Shown here in pieces: positions 41,650 to 50,601 of a DNA stretch of 64,000 nt. Positions within the stretch are counted from its first letter, which is position 1, and every line of letters starts with the position of its first letter. Origin of the DNA: GCA-2715965 sp047608975 (GTDB lineage Bacteria; Verrucomicrobiota; Verrucomicrobiia; Limisphaerales; JAYPXF01). The notes under the pieces were generated by a model, which did not search any database, had not been told where the DNA came from, and saw nothing but the letters and a program-made list of their open reading frames with translations. The translations under genes were made by a program, and so were the position numbers. The DNA lies in assembly GCA_047608975.1 (NCBI GenBank), contig JBLFYM010000012.1, positions 1 to 64,000 on the forward strand, read 5' to 3'.

Positions 41650-42159
41650 TCAACCGGTCGCACCGGCAGACACAGTGACTCCTTGGGGATCACTTGACCG
41701 CGCCGTAACCATCGCCCGGAGGAGCAACCACATCGCCAGACCGGACTTCAGGGTCCACAGAATGGTCCTTCCCCAGTTGGTGACCACCAAATCAGCATGA
41801 AGTTCCGAACTGAATCCGCGACCCAGCAATTCGTGCTGCGGCAGGTGCACGATGAAAGTGAGCAGCCAGATGAATACCGTCAGAAGAAGAATCGTGATGG
41901 CCTGATGGCGGGCCATGAATTGCGGACGACGCCGGACCAGAAAGCCGGCCGTAACGAGCTCCACCAACATCGGGGGCATCACCACGAAGGTGGTCAAAAG
42001 GGCGTGCTGTTCCTCAAAGCGGACGAAGTTTCCCACGCCAACCTGATGAAAGAGCGGATAATGAACGACCTGCACAAACCAGATGACGCCGGTCATAAAA
42101 ACCCCTGCCAGACAATGGAGCAGGAAGATGACGGTAGCCCGGGGGCAGTCAGGTTTCAT
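41650..42159 (-). CDS. Small four-helix integral membrane protein, function unknown
   Basis: 169 residues with four hydrophobic segments: about 10-30 (VIFLLHCLAGVFMTGVIWFV), 52-75, 85-110 and 132-150. The pattern VVHYPLFHQVG after the first helix and HLPQHELL after the third is seen in DUF1772/anthrone-oxygenase-like small membrane proteins, a tentative match. The ATG overlaps the stop of the FAD oxidoreductase by four bases (ATGA), so the two are translationally coupled and probably work together. Confidence 0.65.
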   Translation of the reverse strand: MKPDCPRATVIFLLHCLAGVFMTGVIWFVQVVHYPLFHQVGVGNFVRFEEQHALLTTFVVMPPMLVELVTAGFLVRRRPQFMARHQAITILLLTVFIWLLTFIVHLPQHELLGRGFSSELHADLVVTNWGRTILWTLKSGLAMWLLLRAMVTARSSDPQGVTVSAGATG

Positions 42160-43478
42160 CCGACTTTCCTTCCCAGCCGTTTGAGCACCAGTTCCGCGGC
42201 ATGGCGACCCGAGGTGAGCGCGCCATTGATCGACACGGTATCGCGGTGATCGCCGCAGACGATCGTACCGTCGCCAAGCTCACGGGTCCGATGCACATGA
42301 TTGAGCGTGCCGGGCGGGAGAATCGGTTGGGCCTTCGACAGGTGATAGGTCTTCAGGTGCCGCCAGCGGAGTGCTCCGTCACCAAACCAATCCCGCAAAT
42401 TGTCGCACACGGCTTGGACCAGTTCATTTTGCCGGTGCGGGACCGGCGGCAGCACGGTGACCGAGACAAGGTGTTCTTCGCCATTCCCGTATTCGGGTGC
42501 GATCTGTGACATGAAGGCGAGATTGTGAATCACGCCCCGGTCTTCGCCGTTCAAGACCACGGCCCCGTGCTTGAACGGCAGTTGCCGCGCGGCAAAATAG
42601 AGACAGGTCACCGCACGCGACCCGGCGTCAGCCTGAGTCCCGGTCAGCGAGTCGGCTTCACTGCGTTCGGTGGCAATTACGACCTCGTCGGCCCGCAGTT
42701 TCTCTCCATTGGAAAGACGAATGCGCCCGTCGACGATCTCTTGCGCAGCGGTCGCAATACGCAGGCGCGCCGGAGGAATCTTTGACGCCAGCTGGAGGGG
42801 AATCGCCGCCATTCCCGCAGCCGGAACCGCAGTGTAACCTGTGGCAAACATACGGAAGAGAAACAGAAACATCTTGGCCGACGACTGCAGTCCCCGATCG
42901 AGAAACACACCGCCGTAGAAGGGCACAAAGAAGCGGGAGATCATGCGTTCACTGAATCCACGTTGCCGGAGGTAGTCCATTGTGGTAGCTTCCGGTTCCT
43001 CAAAGAGAGATTCCACGCTGCGCCTCAACACCTCGCGGCGGAGTGACAGAACCCGCAACTTGTCACGGATGGAGCCGATCGGGCACATCAGACCAGACAA
43101 CAGATGTTCCGGACTCCGAAATGGATCCGGGCACAAATGAAACCCACCTTCCACCCGGACGATCGCGCCGGGATAAAACCTCCGCAGGCGAAGCTGAGAA
43201 TAGTCGAGGACCCGCCGGGCTTCCGGATAGGATTCAAGAAACACCTGGAAGCCCCGATCGAGTTGGAAACCGTGGTAGTCGTCCGTCCGAACCCGGCCTC
43301 CAACCACGTCCCCCGCCTCGGTCAGGGTAAATTGAATTCCGGCATCCGTAAGTTGTCGAGCGCAAGCCAAACCACTCAGGCCCGCGCCAACGATCACTAC
43401 ATGAGGGTTTCTTTTTGTTCGATCCGAGGAGCCGCTGCCCACAGTCCCCGAAGATTGTTTTGACCCTTTGGCGATCAT
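42156..43478 (-). CDS. FAD-dependent amine-oxidase/protoporphyrinogen-oxidase-like enzyme
   Basis: 440 residues. A dinucleotide-binding site VVIVGAGLSGLACARQL is followed by TEAGDVVGGRVRTD, the classic GGRxxT motif of amine-oxidase-type flavoproteins. FAD-domain features recur at the C-terminus (LGDGTIVCGDHRDTVSINGALTSG). The substrate domain includes FSERMISRFFVPFYGGVFLD and GMAAIPLQLASKIP. Relatives oxidise amines, desaturate carotenoids or act on protoporphyrinogen, so the substrate is open. No signal peptide is present; a hydrophilic Ser/Gly-rich leader of about 25 residues precedes the binding site. The stop overlaps the start of the membrane protein gene. Confidence 0.85.
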   Translation of the reverse strand: MIAKGSKQSSGTVGSGSSDRTKRNPHVVIVGAGLSGLACARQLTDAGIQFTLTEAGDVVGGRVRTDDYHGFQLDRGFQVFLESYPEARRVLDYSQLRLRRFYPGAIVRVEGGFHLCPDPFRSPEHLLSGLMCPIGSIRDKLRVLSLRREVLRRSVESLFEEPEATTMDYLRQRGFSERMISRFFVPFYGGVFLDRGLQSSAKMFLFLFRMFATGYTAVPAAGMAAIPLQLASKIPPARLRIATAAQEIVDGRIRLSNGEKLRADEVVIATERSEADSLTGTQADAGSRAVTCLYFAARQLPFKHGAVVLNGEDRGVIHNLAFMSQIAPEYGNGEEHLVSVTVLPPVPHRQNELVQAVCDNLRDWFGDGALRWRHLKTYHLSKAQPILPPGTLNHVHRTRELGDGTIVCGDHRDTVSINGALTSGRHAAELVLKRLGRKVG

Positions 43479-43783
43479 CCCGGCAACGCGACGGTTACTG
43501 CTGTTCGAGCCGATTCAGACGACGCCCGGCTGACTCCGTGGAGCAGTCCAACTCCCTTTTCGGACCAATAAGTTCCATTGACCAAGCTAGCCAGATCTCA
43601 CGAACAGGCAAATCAGACGCGGCGCATGGCCGGGTCTTGAATTCGCGTCAGCCTTTGTTGACGAATGCCAAGATCGACAAATGCGGATCGGATGCAGCCG
43701 AAAGCTGCCCGGGGAACGGGCGGACCTGAGTCCGACCGGTGACCGCATGATCCACTGCTGTCCGAAATGCTCAGTCACCGCTC
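43479..43783. other. Intergenic stretch, no gene seen
   Basis: 305 bp between the ADP-ribosylglycohydrolase stop and the FAD oxidoreductase start, both on the minus strand. It should hold the oxidoreductase promoter. Short G/C-rich inverted stretches are visible near 43705-43745, but I recognise no riboswitch, tRNA or coding sequence. Confidence 0.5.
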
Positions 43784-44818
43784 TCAACTGGACTTTGGGT
43801 TCGGAGTTTCGACGATCAAATCGCGAACAAGCGAGTATGATCTCAGTCCCTCCACCCACGAAGGGAGAATGCCGCCAACCCCCAACTGCGCGCCTAGCAA
43901 GGCACCCAGCACCGCGCCCCGATGGCAGTTGTCGCCCCCGATATTCGTATTGGCAATGATTCCCGCCGCAAAGTCATCCGCGTACTTCCACGCGAGGTAC
44001 AGCGTGGCCGGGAAGGCATCCTTGATATAGCACGCCGGGCTGAAGTGTCGCGCCACCACTGCGGCGTCGGGTTTCACCTGAAACGACCGGGACCGCTTCT
44101 CCGAGAAATACTCACTGGCGTAATCCCGGATGGCCACCCGCAAGTCCTTGCCCTGCATGACTTCGCAAAGAACGCGGCACAACGAGTCGGCCGCGCGGAG
44201 CACACCGGCATCCCGGTGAGTCAGTTCCACATGCTCGAGAACCGCCGCTCGCATGGCTCCAGGATTCTCCGAATACCAGGCGCAAAGGATGCCCACGTGG
44301 GCAAGCCCACCAATATGAATGTCCGGCTCACCGCACTGTCGCGGCGCGCGCCCCCGGGCATAGTTCGTGAAAAAATTACGGTGACACTCCTCAACGTAGG
44401 TGTCGCGATGTCGCCCCGGCTCCAGCATGAATTCCACATACCGCCGCAGATAGTCGTCCGCGTCATAGCCGCCCACCTCGCGGAGTGATTCCAGCAAGAT
44501 TCGACCGAGCTGCAGGTTGAGCGTGTTCTCACCCGCATGAAGGTTCTGATGGTAATGCACGCCCTTCTGGCCCCAATGCTCAGCCTGATCGTGCAGGATG
44601 TTGCCCCGTTCGTTCAACGCCGTGTAATTCGAGCGCCAAAGAATGCTGTCCGGATGAGGACTGCGGGGCGCGACATACTCAGTGACCCGACCGTAGTCCC
44701 GTTCCAGCGCCGCCCGGTCGTAATACCAATGAACCGGCATTGCGTGGGCATCTCCGATCAATGAACCCCAGACGACACCAGGCCATCTGGATTCTAAAAC
44801 TGCTTCTCCAGCATTCAC
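43784..44818 (-). CDS. ADP-ribosylglycohydrolase-family protein
   Basis: 344 residues. The family's helical fold is shown by GVVWGSLIGDAHAMPVHWYYD at the N-terminus, GEPDIHIGGLAHVG, and near the end YADDFAAGIIANTNIGGDNCHRGAVLGALLGAQLG. The final motif normally carries DxDT-type metal ligands; here it reads NTNIGGDN, keeping one Asp in a form common in PVC relatives. ARH-family enzymes remove ADP-ribose from proteins or act on similar N-glycosidic bonds. The start is GTG 44818 next to GGGAG. It is divergent from the membrane-protein gene at 44913. A truncated second copy sits at 46959-47402. Confidence 0.85.
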   Translation of the reverse strand: MNAGEAVLESRWPGVVWGSLIGDAHAMPVHWYYDRAALERDYGRVTEYVAPRSPHPDSILWRSNYTALNERGNILHDQAEHWGQKGVHYHQNLHAGENTLNLQLGRILLESLREVGGYDADDYLRRYVEFMLEPGRHRDTYVEECHRNFFTNYARGRAPRQCGEPDIHIGGLAHVGILCAWYSENPGAMRAAVLEHVELTHRDAGVLRAADSLCRVLCEVMQGKDLRVAIRDYASEYFSEKRSRSFQVKPDAAVVARHFSPACYIKDAFPATLYLAWKYADDFAAGIIANTNIGGDNCHRGAVLGALLGAQLGVGGILPSWVEGLRSYSLVRDLIVETPNPKSS

Positions 44819-44912
44819 CTCCCATCAATAACCCCGCTCTGCAGCCATGCAACTGCCAGTCTCTGACTCGAACCTGTTTTGACATTGGCCGGAGTCCGGC
44901 AACTATTGGTGA

Positions 44913-46109
44913 GTGGAAACGGTTGCTCAAAAAAATAATGGTATCGCCGCCGCACCAATCGCCATCGAAGCTGGGCAAACAGTCTCCGGTGCCGCCGCCC
45001 GCCTCCGCCTCGGGATCGCTTCAATCGGGACTTGGGTTCTCCTGAGTGTGGCCGGTCTGTGGGCGGGTGCCGACCGCTGGATTGCCGATTTGATCGGGAA
45101 CGGCTTCATCGATGCAATCGGCACCATCGGACTTTTCCTTCTCGCCCATGCCCTCATCGGCGCGCCCTTTGACATCGTCGGCGGTTTGCTGCTGCCGCGG
45201 CGAACGGGAACGAACACTGGGACGCCGTCGAAATTCTTCCGTGGCTGGACGAGAAGCCTGGCATTGCACACCGGATTGCTCTGGGTCTATGCGGTCGCCC
45301 TCTACGCGGCAGCCACCGCCGGTGGCTACTGGCTGGCGGCCCTGACGGCGGCCTGCGGCCTGATGCTCCACCTCGTTGGACAACGATTTCTGGCCACCAC
45401 CATCGGGACCGCACCCCGGCAGACCAGAGACAGCGATACTGGAAAAATCGCAGCACGGGCACTCCGGTTCGCCAGCGCGGATCGCGCCTGCTCGGGCGGG
45501 ATCGTCGGCTGGCCGGGAATGGATCAGGTGGTGCTCCCCTCTGCGTGGTTTGGGCTACTCCCGGTCCAGCAGCTGGAACTCATGGCCTCACGCCGCCACG
45601 CTGCCATCGATTCCGGCCTGAGGAGTCGAGGTGTGTGGCTGGCCGCCGGTTGGAATCTCGGCGGTTTCATGCTGGTCGCCCACCTGGTCGGTCTGTCCGG
45701 AGAGTCTGTCGCGGAGATCTTCCGGCTCGCGTTTGCAATGAGTCTCTGGACCTTCCTCGGTTTGCTGCTGCTACCCACTCCCAGCCGAATGGGCACCCAT
45801 GCAGTCGACCGATGGCTCCTCGACCATTCCAACTGCAGGAGTGGTGACATCAACGAACTCGCCCGCTCCATGAGCCGGCTTCAAGATGAGGAGATCCATC
45901 GGAGTCGCGCTGTGGAAAGCATCTTCCATCCCGTGCCAGCAGCGGCAAATCGCGCCACCACTCGCGCTGCCAAGCCGTCCCGCTGGGCAGCCTGGAACGC
46001 GGCGCGCACAATGCTGGTGCTCTCTCTCCCCACGCTGGGCCTGCTCTCCCGGGCCGTCCACTGCAACATTGGACGGCCCGACCTTTGGATGATGCCGCCA
46101 GCTGACTGA
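44913..46109 (+). CDS. Multi-pass membrane protein of unknown function
   Basis: 398 residues from GTG 44913. About five hydrophobic segments lie between residues 30 and 290 (ASIGTWVLLSVAGLWAGADR, IGTIGLFLLAHALIG, LLWVYAVALYAAATAGGYWL, WNLGGFMLVAHLVGL, AMSLWTFLGLLLLPTP). The region LPVQQLELMASRRHAAIDSGLRSRG is placed like the zinc-site helix of M48 CAAX-type peptidases but has no HExxH. A cytoplasmic C-terminal part has IFHPVPAAANR and a final ARTMLVLSLPTLGLLSRAVHC. It may be an inactive M48-like homologue (weak inference). It is the first of three plus-strand genes with the SDR and the degraded ARH copy. Confidence 0.5.
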   Translation: METVAQKNNGIAAAPIAIEAGQTVSGAAARLRLGIASIGTWVLLSVAGLWAGADRWIADLIGNGFIDAIGTIGLFLLAHALIGAPFDIVGGLLLPRRTGTNTGTPSKFFRGWTRSLALHTGLLWVYAVALYAAATAGGYWLAALTAACGLMLHLVGQRFLATTIGTAPRQTRDSDTGKIAARALRFASADRACSGGIVGWPGMDQVVLPSAWFGLLPVQQLELMASRRHAAIDSGLRSRGVWLAAGWNLGGFMLVAHLVGLSGESVAEIFRLAFAMSLWTFLGLLLLPTPSRMGTHAVDRWLLDHSNCRSGDINELARSMSRLQDEEIHRSRAVESIFHPVPAAANRATTRAAKPSRWAAWNAARTMLVLSLPTLGLLSRAVHCNIGRPDLWMMPPAD

Positions 46110-46182
46110 AGATGAATGCACGACAATTTCCTGAAGCAGGGTCTGACAGCCGCGCAGGCCATCTCAAAGGCATAACGACAAT

Positions 46183-46932
46183 ATGAACGAAAAACACCTT
46201 ATATTCGGCGCGACCGGAGGCATCGGCAGCGAGGTATGCCGGCAACTCCGCGCATCCAACCAGACCGTGGCTGCCAGCGGACGCAACCAGTCTGGCCTGG
46301 CTGAGCTGAGCAAAGAGACCGGGGCGCTGACCTTCCCGGGAGATGCTCTCGAGTGGGAGACCGCCGCGGACGTCGTCGCGCAGGCGAAGAGTCAGATGAA
46401 CGGGCTTGACGGCGTGGCGATTTGCATCGGCTCCCTCCTCCTTAAACCAGCGCATCTCACCACCCGGGAGGAATTCGACGAAGTGCTGGGTCGCAACCTT
46501 TCAGCGGCGTTCGGCATCGTTCGGGCGGCGGTCAAGGCCATGATGCCCGCCGGAGGCGCCATCGTGCTGGTCTCGTCCGCCGCAGCGCGAACGGGCATTC
46601 GCAACCACGACGCCATCGCCGCCGCCAAAGCCGGCATCATCGGCCTGACGCTGTCGGCCGCCGCCACCTACGCGCCCCGCCGCATCCGGGTCAATTGCGT
46701 CGCCCCGGGAATGGTCGAATCACCACTGACCGGCTCCCTTCTGGCCACGCCAGCACACCGCGAAGCCTCGGCTCAAATGCATCCTTTGGGCCGCATCGGC
46801 CAACCTGCGGAAGTGGCCCGCACCATCGCCTGGCTGCTGTCCCCGCTTCAGGGTTGGATCACCGGGCAGGTCATCGGTGTGGATGGCGGACTCGGTTCCG
46901 TGCTGCCGACAATGCGCGCCGGCGCCAAATAG
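46183..46932 (+). CDS. Short-chain dehydrogenase/reductase fold protein lacking catalytic Tyr
   Basis: 249 residues with the classical SDR layout: cofactor motif FGATGGIGSEV (TGxxxGxG-like, residues 8-18), GRNQSG, catalytic Asn region GRNLSAAF (N105), Ser in VLVSSAAA (S131/S132), and PGMVESPL followed by GRIGQPAEVA and ITGQVIGVDGG. The active-site YxxxK reads IAAAK (residues 145-149), with Ile in place of Tyr. SDRs with NHxAIAAAK-like motifs form a known variant group, so this may bind NAD(P) without conventional catalysis. It starts 73 bp after the membrane-protein gene and is followed by the ARH remnant. Confidence 0.85.
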   Translation: MNEKHLIFGATGGIGSEVCRQLRASNQTVAASGRNQSGLAELSKETGALTFPGDALEWETAADVVAQAKSQMNGLDGVAICIGSLLLKPAHLTTREEFDEVLGRNLSAAFGIVRAAVKAMMPAGGAIVLVSSAAARTGIRNHDAIAAAKAGIIGLTLSAAATYAPRRIRVNCVAPGMVESPLTGSLLATPAHREASAQMHPLGRIGQPAEVARTIAWLLSPLQGWITGQVIGVDGGLGSVLPTMRAGAK

Positions 46933-46958
46933 AGAGCCAACTCCCCACCGCTGCAATA

Positions 46959-47402
46959 ATGCCAGTCCTTGGCCCGGCAACAACTCCCCCGCCCCACCCC
47001 GACTTCGACCGTTTTCGCGGGGCACTGCTGGGGCTGGCAGTGGGCGACGCCCTCGCTGCCCAGACAGAGCAAATCACCCACGGAGGGCAACTGGAGACGC
47101 CCTGCCTCCAACTCAGCCGCGAACATCCCGCCCCCGCAACCCTCGCGGCCGCCCTCGAGTCCATTCGGTCGACGGGCTCATTCCGCGCGGCGCTACTCAG
47201 GACCGTCAATCAGACAAACGAGACCGCCGCGACGATCGCTGTTTGCGGCCAAATCGCCGGAGCCCACTACGGAGTCTCAGGCATACCAGAGGAATGGTTG
47301 GAGCGACTGGCCTGGCGGAAGGCGATCGAAAAGATTGTCACTCATCTCTCAACATCTTCCATGCGGCGACATCAGACGCCGGTGCAAAGTCATCATCGTT
47401 AG
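46959..47402 (+). pseudogene. Internally deleted ADP-ribosylglycohydrolase remnant
   Basis: From ATG 46959 the frame gives only 147 residues. The N-terminus has the family start (FRGALLGLAVGDALAAQT). It jumps directly to the family end (ATIAVCGQIAGAHYGVSGIP then EEWLERLAWRKAIEKI), so the middle of the fold, about half of the usual 280-300 residues, is missing. The usual DxDTxG metal-ligand motif is NQTNETAATIAV. Both the deletion and the ligand loss argue against activity. The intact family member lies at 43784-44818, so this is a decayed second copy beside the SDR gene rather than a functional small protein. Confidence 0.8.
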
Positions 47403-47477
47403 CAACCCTCTTAACCAGACCGGAGGTTACCAGCATGTTCTCGCGATGAACAAATCACTGGAGCCAAATTGAGCCGG

Positions 47478-47843
47478 TCAAGGAAGGAAGACAGTTGCCA
47501 AGGAGAGGGCCAGCATCATCGCAGCGGGTGCGGATTTTTTCAGCGGATCTCTGACTTTCACATGCATCAGGACTGCTCCCAGCATCAAAATTGCGATTCC
47601 TCCCCCAGCGACAGGCAACAGTCTTGGACTCCAAAGAGCGGCAATCAGCAGGACGGCAAATGTAACCTTCAGACAACCTACGACGACCATGAACCAGGCC
47701 GGCAATCCGTAGGTGGCAAATTCCTCTTTCAGGTTTCTGGCCGAACCTCCCCGCCATGCAGTCGCTTTCTCAAAGCGAAAAACCCACACGTTGATAATTC
47801 CCAACGCGACCACGACTTGAATAGCTTTGATCAGAAATTCCAT
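47478..47843 (-). CDS. DoxX-like small membrane protein
   Basis: 121 residues with four TM segments (about 5-22, 48-68, 72-95, 103-120). Features of the DoxX/DoxX-like family are an Arg/Phe-rich first loop (FRFEKATAWRGGSARNLKEEF), YGLPAWFMVVVGCLKVTFA and a conserved HVKVRDPLKK loop. Functions vary: quinol-oxidase-linked DoxD, respiratory-stress protection, or unknown. It is divergent from a similar small membrane protein gene at 48020, so two related proteins are expressed from one intergenic region. Confidence 0.75.
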   Translation of the reverse strand: MEFLIKAIQVVVALGIINVWVFRFEKATAWRGGSARNLKEEFATYGLPAWFMVVVGCLKVTFAVLLIAALWSPRLLPVAGGGIAILMLGAVLMHVKVRDPLKKSAPAAMMLALSLATVFLP

Positions 47844-48019
47844 AGACCTTGTTCGTTAAAATCGACTAAACAGAAAAACATACTGTTTCCTTTTTGCCGG
47901 TTCGCAAATCCAGCTGCAATAAAAACTTTCCAACCGCCAGATCAGGTCCGCCACGCTCAGAAGTTTTCACGAAAACAACCTGGCGCAGCCTTGCTTTCCT
48001 CGAGAATGGAGTCCCATTG

Positions 48020-48397
48020 GTGGTTGTGTTCTGGAAATTGGACTCACTCCCTTTCAAAACCGCTGTCTTATTTTGCGCCCTGTCCTTTTTGATCTATTCG
48101 GTCAGTTGCCTCACGACGGCGCGAATGAAGTTGGAGTTTGAGCGCTACGGCTTGGCCCGCTTTCGCACCCTGACTGGAAGCCTCCAACTACTCGGGGTGG
48201 CCGGCCTGCTGGTCGGTATTCAGTATCCGACAATTGGAGCCGTGACGGCCGGTGGGTTCACCGTCCAGATGCTGCTGGCCTTGGGGGTGCGCCTCAGGAT
48301 CAATGACAGTGTCATCGAGTGTTTCCCGGCAGGCGCGTTTTGCGCGCTCAATGCCGGGCTCTTTGCCGGATACCTCGACGCCGTTTGGAGCAACTGA
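48020..48397 (+). CDS. DoxX-like small membrane protein, second copy
   Basis: About 125 residues from GTG 48020, chosen because GGAG lies 8 bp upstream and the protein then begins in the first TM helix (VVVFWKLDSLPFKTAVLFCA). The open frame to 47894 upstream is not membrane-like. It has four hydrophobic segments and the loop TTARMKLEFERYGLARFRTLTG that corresponds to the first loop of DoxX-like proteins. The protein is divergent in sequence from its neighbour at 47478 but shares its topology. Function unknown. Confidence 0.6.
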   Translation: MVVFWKLDSLPFKTAVLFCALSFLIYSVSCLTTARMKLEFERYGLARFRTLTGSLQLLGVAGLLVGIQYPTIGAVTAGGFTVQMLLALGVRLRINDSVIECFPAGAFCALNAGLFAGYLDAVWSN

Positions 48398-48488
48398 GAC
48401 ATACCCCCGGTTGCGGGCAGATTCGCGCGGCTGCGGTGCCTTCTCGGTTCGGTTCATCAGTTCGAAAGCCCGCCTGCCAGCGGAACGC

Positions 48489-50432
48489 TCACTTGGCTTC
48501 CTTCTTCAGTCGTTCTTTTGCTTTTTCCTTCTCCGCGGCCGCCCGTTCCTTTTCATATTTTTTCTGGTTCTCCTCAACGAAGGTCTTGGCTTCCTTCAAT
48601 CGCCGCTGGACGTCGTCGAGGCGTAGGTCTCGCTGGATGATTCGCTTGATGCGGCGGAGATCAGACTTGGGAGGCATTGAATCACCAGCGTAGTTCTCCG
48701 GGACTCTTTCCATTTCCCAGTCATCGCTGCGCTGAGTCGCGAAAGGAAGATCGCTGTGATCCGTCGTCTGAAGATTTCCCATCGGATTTCGTCCCCAAGC
48801 ATAACGGAAATGGGTCGGCTTCGGAACATGGGGACTGGTCAGGACAATGGTCTTTCGATCGGTCTGCGACCGGTTGTTCCGGTCTTTCCCGGTGACGAGC
48901 CAGTTCGCCTCAGCTGGCTGGAAACGACGGTCATCGCCCGCGATGGCAAATCCGACGATTGGACCCTGATCCACGGCGCCCACCGTGGAATCCAGCTTGA
49001 GAATAATCTGCCCGTCCTGGACCTTCATCTCCGTATACGTGGGAGGTTTCCATTTGATTTTCAACCCATACTGCGTCGCCAGCGCCCAGCGCGAGATGCG
49101 TTCGCCGACCGGGATCTTCAACTGCGGGTGATACCAGGAACGGCGTTTGTCGAAGCTGCTGGCAAAGCCGATGTTCTTGTCGCCCGCTTCGTAGAAATCA
49201 AGGAACGTCCGGTATTGCGCTTCGCGGATGTAGATCCCGTCATTGAGCATCATTTCAAGGTAGTCATCCCGGGTCTGGGGTGCGCCCGCCGTGCACAGGG
49301 AGATGATGCCAAACGGCATTTCGGGATCGTCGAACGCCTTCCGCCACGCGGTGATCATTTTGCCGAACACCTGGTAATACATCGCGGCCCCGGCGGAACC
49401 GGAGCCGAGGGCATTGTTGAACCCTTGATGAAAGATCGCTCCCTTGACCGTCAGTCCGGCAATCGGGGCGATCATGCTGTTGTAGCAGGTGCCAGGTCGG
49501 TTGTGATCCATCGCCGGACCGGGGCGCAGGTCGTTCGGAACCGGCCGATCAGCCTTCTTCCCCTGCTTCTGCATGTTCTTCACCCAGTTGTGATGATTCT
49601 TGATCCGGTTCTCCAGATCCTGCTGCGGGTTCCATTCGGCGATCTTTTGTTCCCAACCGGTGAGCAAAGCATTCACTTCCGACGTATCGATCTTTTCCAT
49701 TACCGAGGTGGGAGTCCAAGTCTCGACCGTGGTTCCACCACGAGAGGCATCGATCACTCCGATGGGAATCTGTGAAGCCATGTGAATGCGACGGGCGAAT
49801 ACATAACCGATGGCGGACAGCTCACGCGCGATCTTCGGCGAGCAGACATCCCAGTCGCCTTTTCGAAAATGGCGACTGGACCAATCGCTCCATTCGTGGA
49901 GCCGTGGGAAGCCCTTCTTTACCGTGGGCCCATTTTGCGCCGGGACCGTAAGAATCCGAATGTTGGCATAGTTGGCCGATACAATTTCAAGCTGACCGTT
50001 CTGAACCCGGTCGAGTGGGAATTCCATATTGCTCTGGCCGCCCAGAATCCAGACATCACCGACGAGGACGTTTTCCAGGGAGAGTCTATTGTCCACGCCT
50101 TGCACCGTCAGCGCCTGCGGCATGGAGTTTTCCGGCAACGCGTTCAGCGTGACTTTCCATTCACGATCTTTATCAGCCGTCGCCTGCCCGGTCTGACCTG
50201 CGAAGGAGACTGTCACCCTCTCGCCCGCGTCCGCCCATCCCCAGATACTGATCGGCTTGTCCCGCTGCAGGACCATGTTGGATTGGAAGAGGTTGTGGAC
50301 GCTGATCCCCTCGCCTACGGCAGGTACATCGATCACATGCTCGCGCGGCATCTTCGGTGCCGCGGTGAGCGGGACAACAGCGGCAAGCCCAAGGGCGAAG
50401 GTGATTCGAAGTAACGCGATTCTGATTTTCAT
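48489..50432 (-). CDS. Secreted sialate O-acetylesterase-family protein
   Basis: 647 residues from ATG 50432 (MKIRIALLRITFALGLAAVV, signal peptide). Family features: VHNLFQSNMVLQRDKPISIWGWAD, a GTP-like beta-sandwich insert, the nucleophile block VWILGGQSNMEFPL (SGNH Ser), IGVIDASRGGTTVETWTP, and GAIFHQGFNNALG. A long charged coiled-coil tail (about 585-647, rich in K, E and R) is unusual for the family. Such enzymes remove O-acetyl groups from sialic acids or similar sugars. The first codons and upstream DNA closely resemble those of the sulfatase at 31868. A second family member begins at 63109. Confidence 0.88.
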   Translation of the reverse strand: MKIRIALLRITFALGLAAVVPLTAAPKMPREHVIDVPAVGEGISVHNLFQSNMVLQRDKPISIWGWADAGERVTVSFAGQTGQATADKDREWKVTLNALPENSMPQALTVQGVDNRLSLENVLVGDVWILGGQSNMEFPLDRVQNGQLEIVSANYANIRILTVPAQNGPTVKKGFPRLHEWSDWSSRHFRKGDWDVCSPKIARELSAIGYVFARRIHMASQIPIGVIDASRGGTTVETWTPTSVMEKIDTSEVNALLTGWEQKIAEWNPQQDLENRIKNHHNWVKNMQKQGKKADRPVPNDLRPGPAMDHNRPGTCYNSMIAPIAGLTVKGAIFHQGFNNALGSGSAGAAMYYQVFGKMITAWRKAFDDPEMPFGIISLCTAGAPQTRDDYLEMMLNDGIYIREAQYRTFLDFYEAGDKNIGFASSFDKRRSWYHPQLKIPVGERISRWALATQYGLKIKWKPPTYTEMKVQDGQIILKLDSTVGAVDQGPIVGFAIAGDDRRFQPAEANWLVTGKDRNNRSQTDRKTIVLTSPHVPKPTHFRYAWGRNPMGNLQTTDHSDLPFATQRSDDWEMERVPENYAGDSMPPKSDLRRIKRIIQRDLRLDDVQRRLKEAKTFVEENQKKYEKERAAAEKEKAKERLKKEAK

Positions 50433-50487
50433 GGATTGAAGCCCGGGATTCTGAACAGGCAGAGGAATGACGCAAGCAATTGAATCA
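50433..50487 (-). promoter_or_regulatory. Upstream module of the esterase gene, shared with the sulfatase
   Basis: Read toward the gene, it contains TTCAATTGCTTGC, ATTCC and ends in CTTCAATCC against the ATG, matching the order of motifs upstream of the sulfatase (31869-31925). The following codons also match: both signal peptides share a pattern of Arg-Ile-Ala-x-Leu-Arg. The duplication of 5' DNA in front of two different enzymes points to a copied expression/secretion cassette. Confidence 0.5.
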
Positions 50488-50525
50488 GGTAGGGGGCAAA
50501 GGCTGGCGTTTCGGATCAAGATCCC

Positions 50526-50582
50526 GTAGTGAGCGAGCAGACCACCGATAACCCAGATCTACTCGCTCACGCTCGCTGCTAC
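50526..50582. repeat. Inverted-repeat element (GTAG/AGCGAGC type)
   Basis: GTAGTGAGCGAGCAG at 50526-50540 and CTCGCTCACGCTCGCTGCTAC at 50562-50582 are imperfect inverted copies separated by about 21 bp. The element sits between the ceramidase-like gene's stop (50602) and the esterase start. It can form a long hairpin and might end the ceramidase-like transcript, though no T-run follows. Confidence 0.5.
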
Positions 50583-50601
50583 CTTGGTCTCCGACGGCCA
50601 A

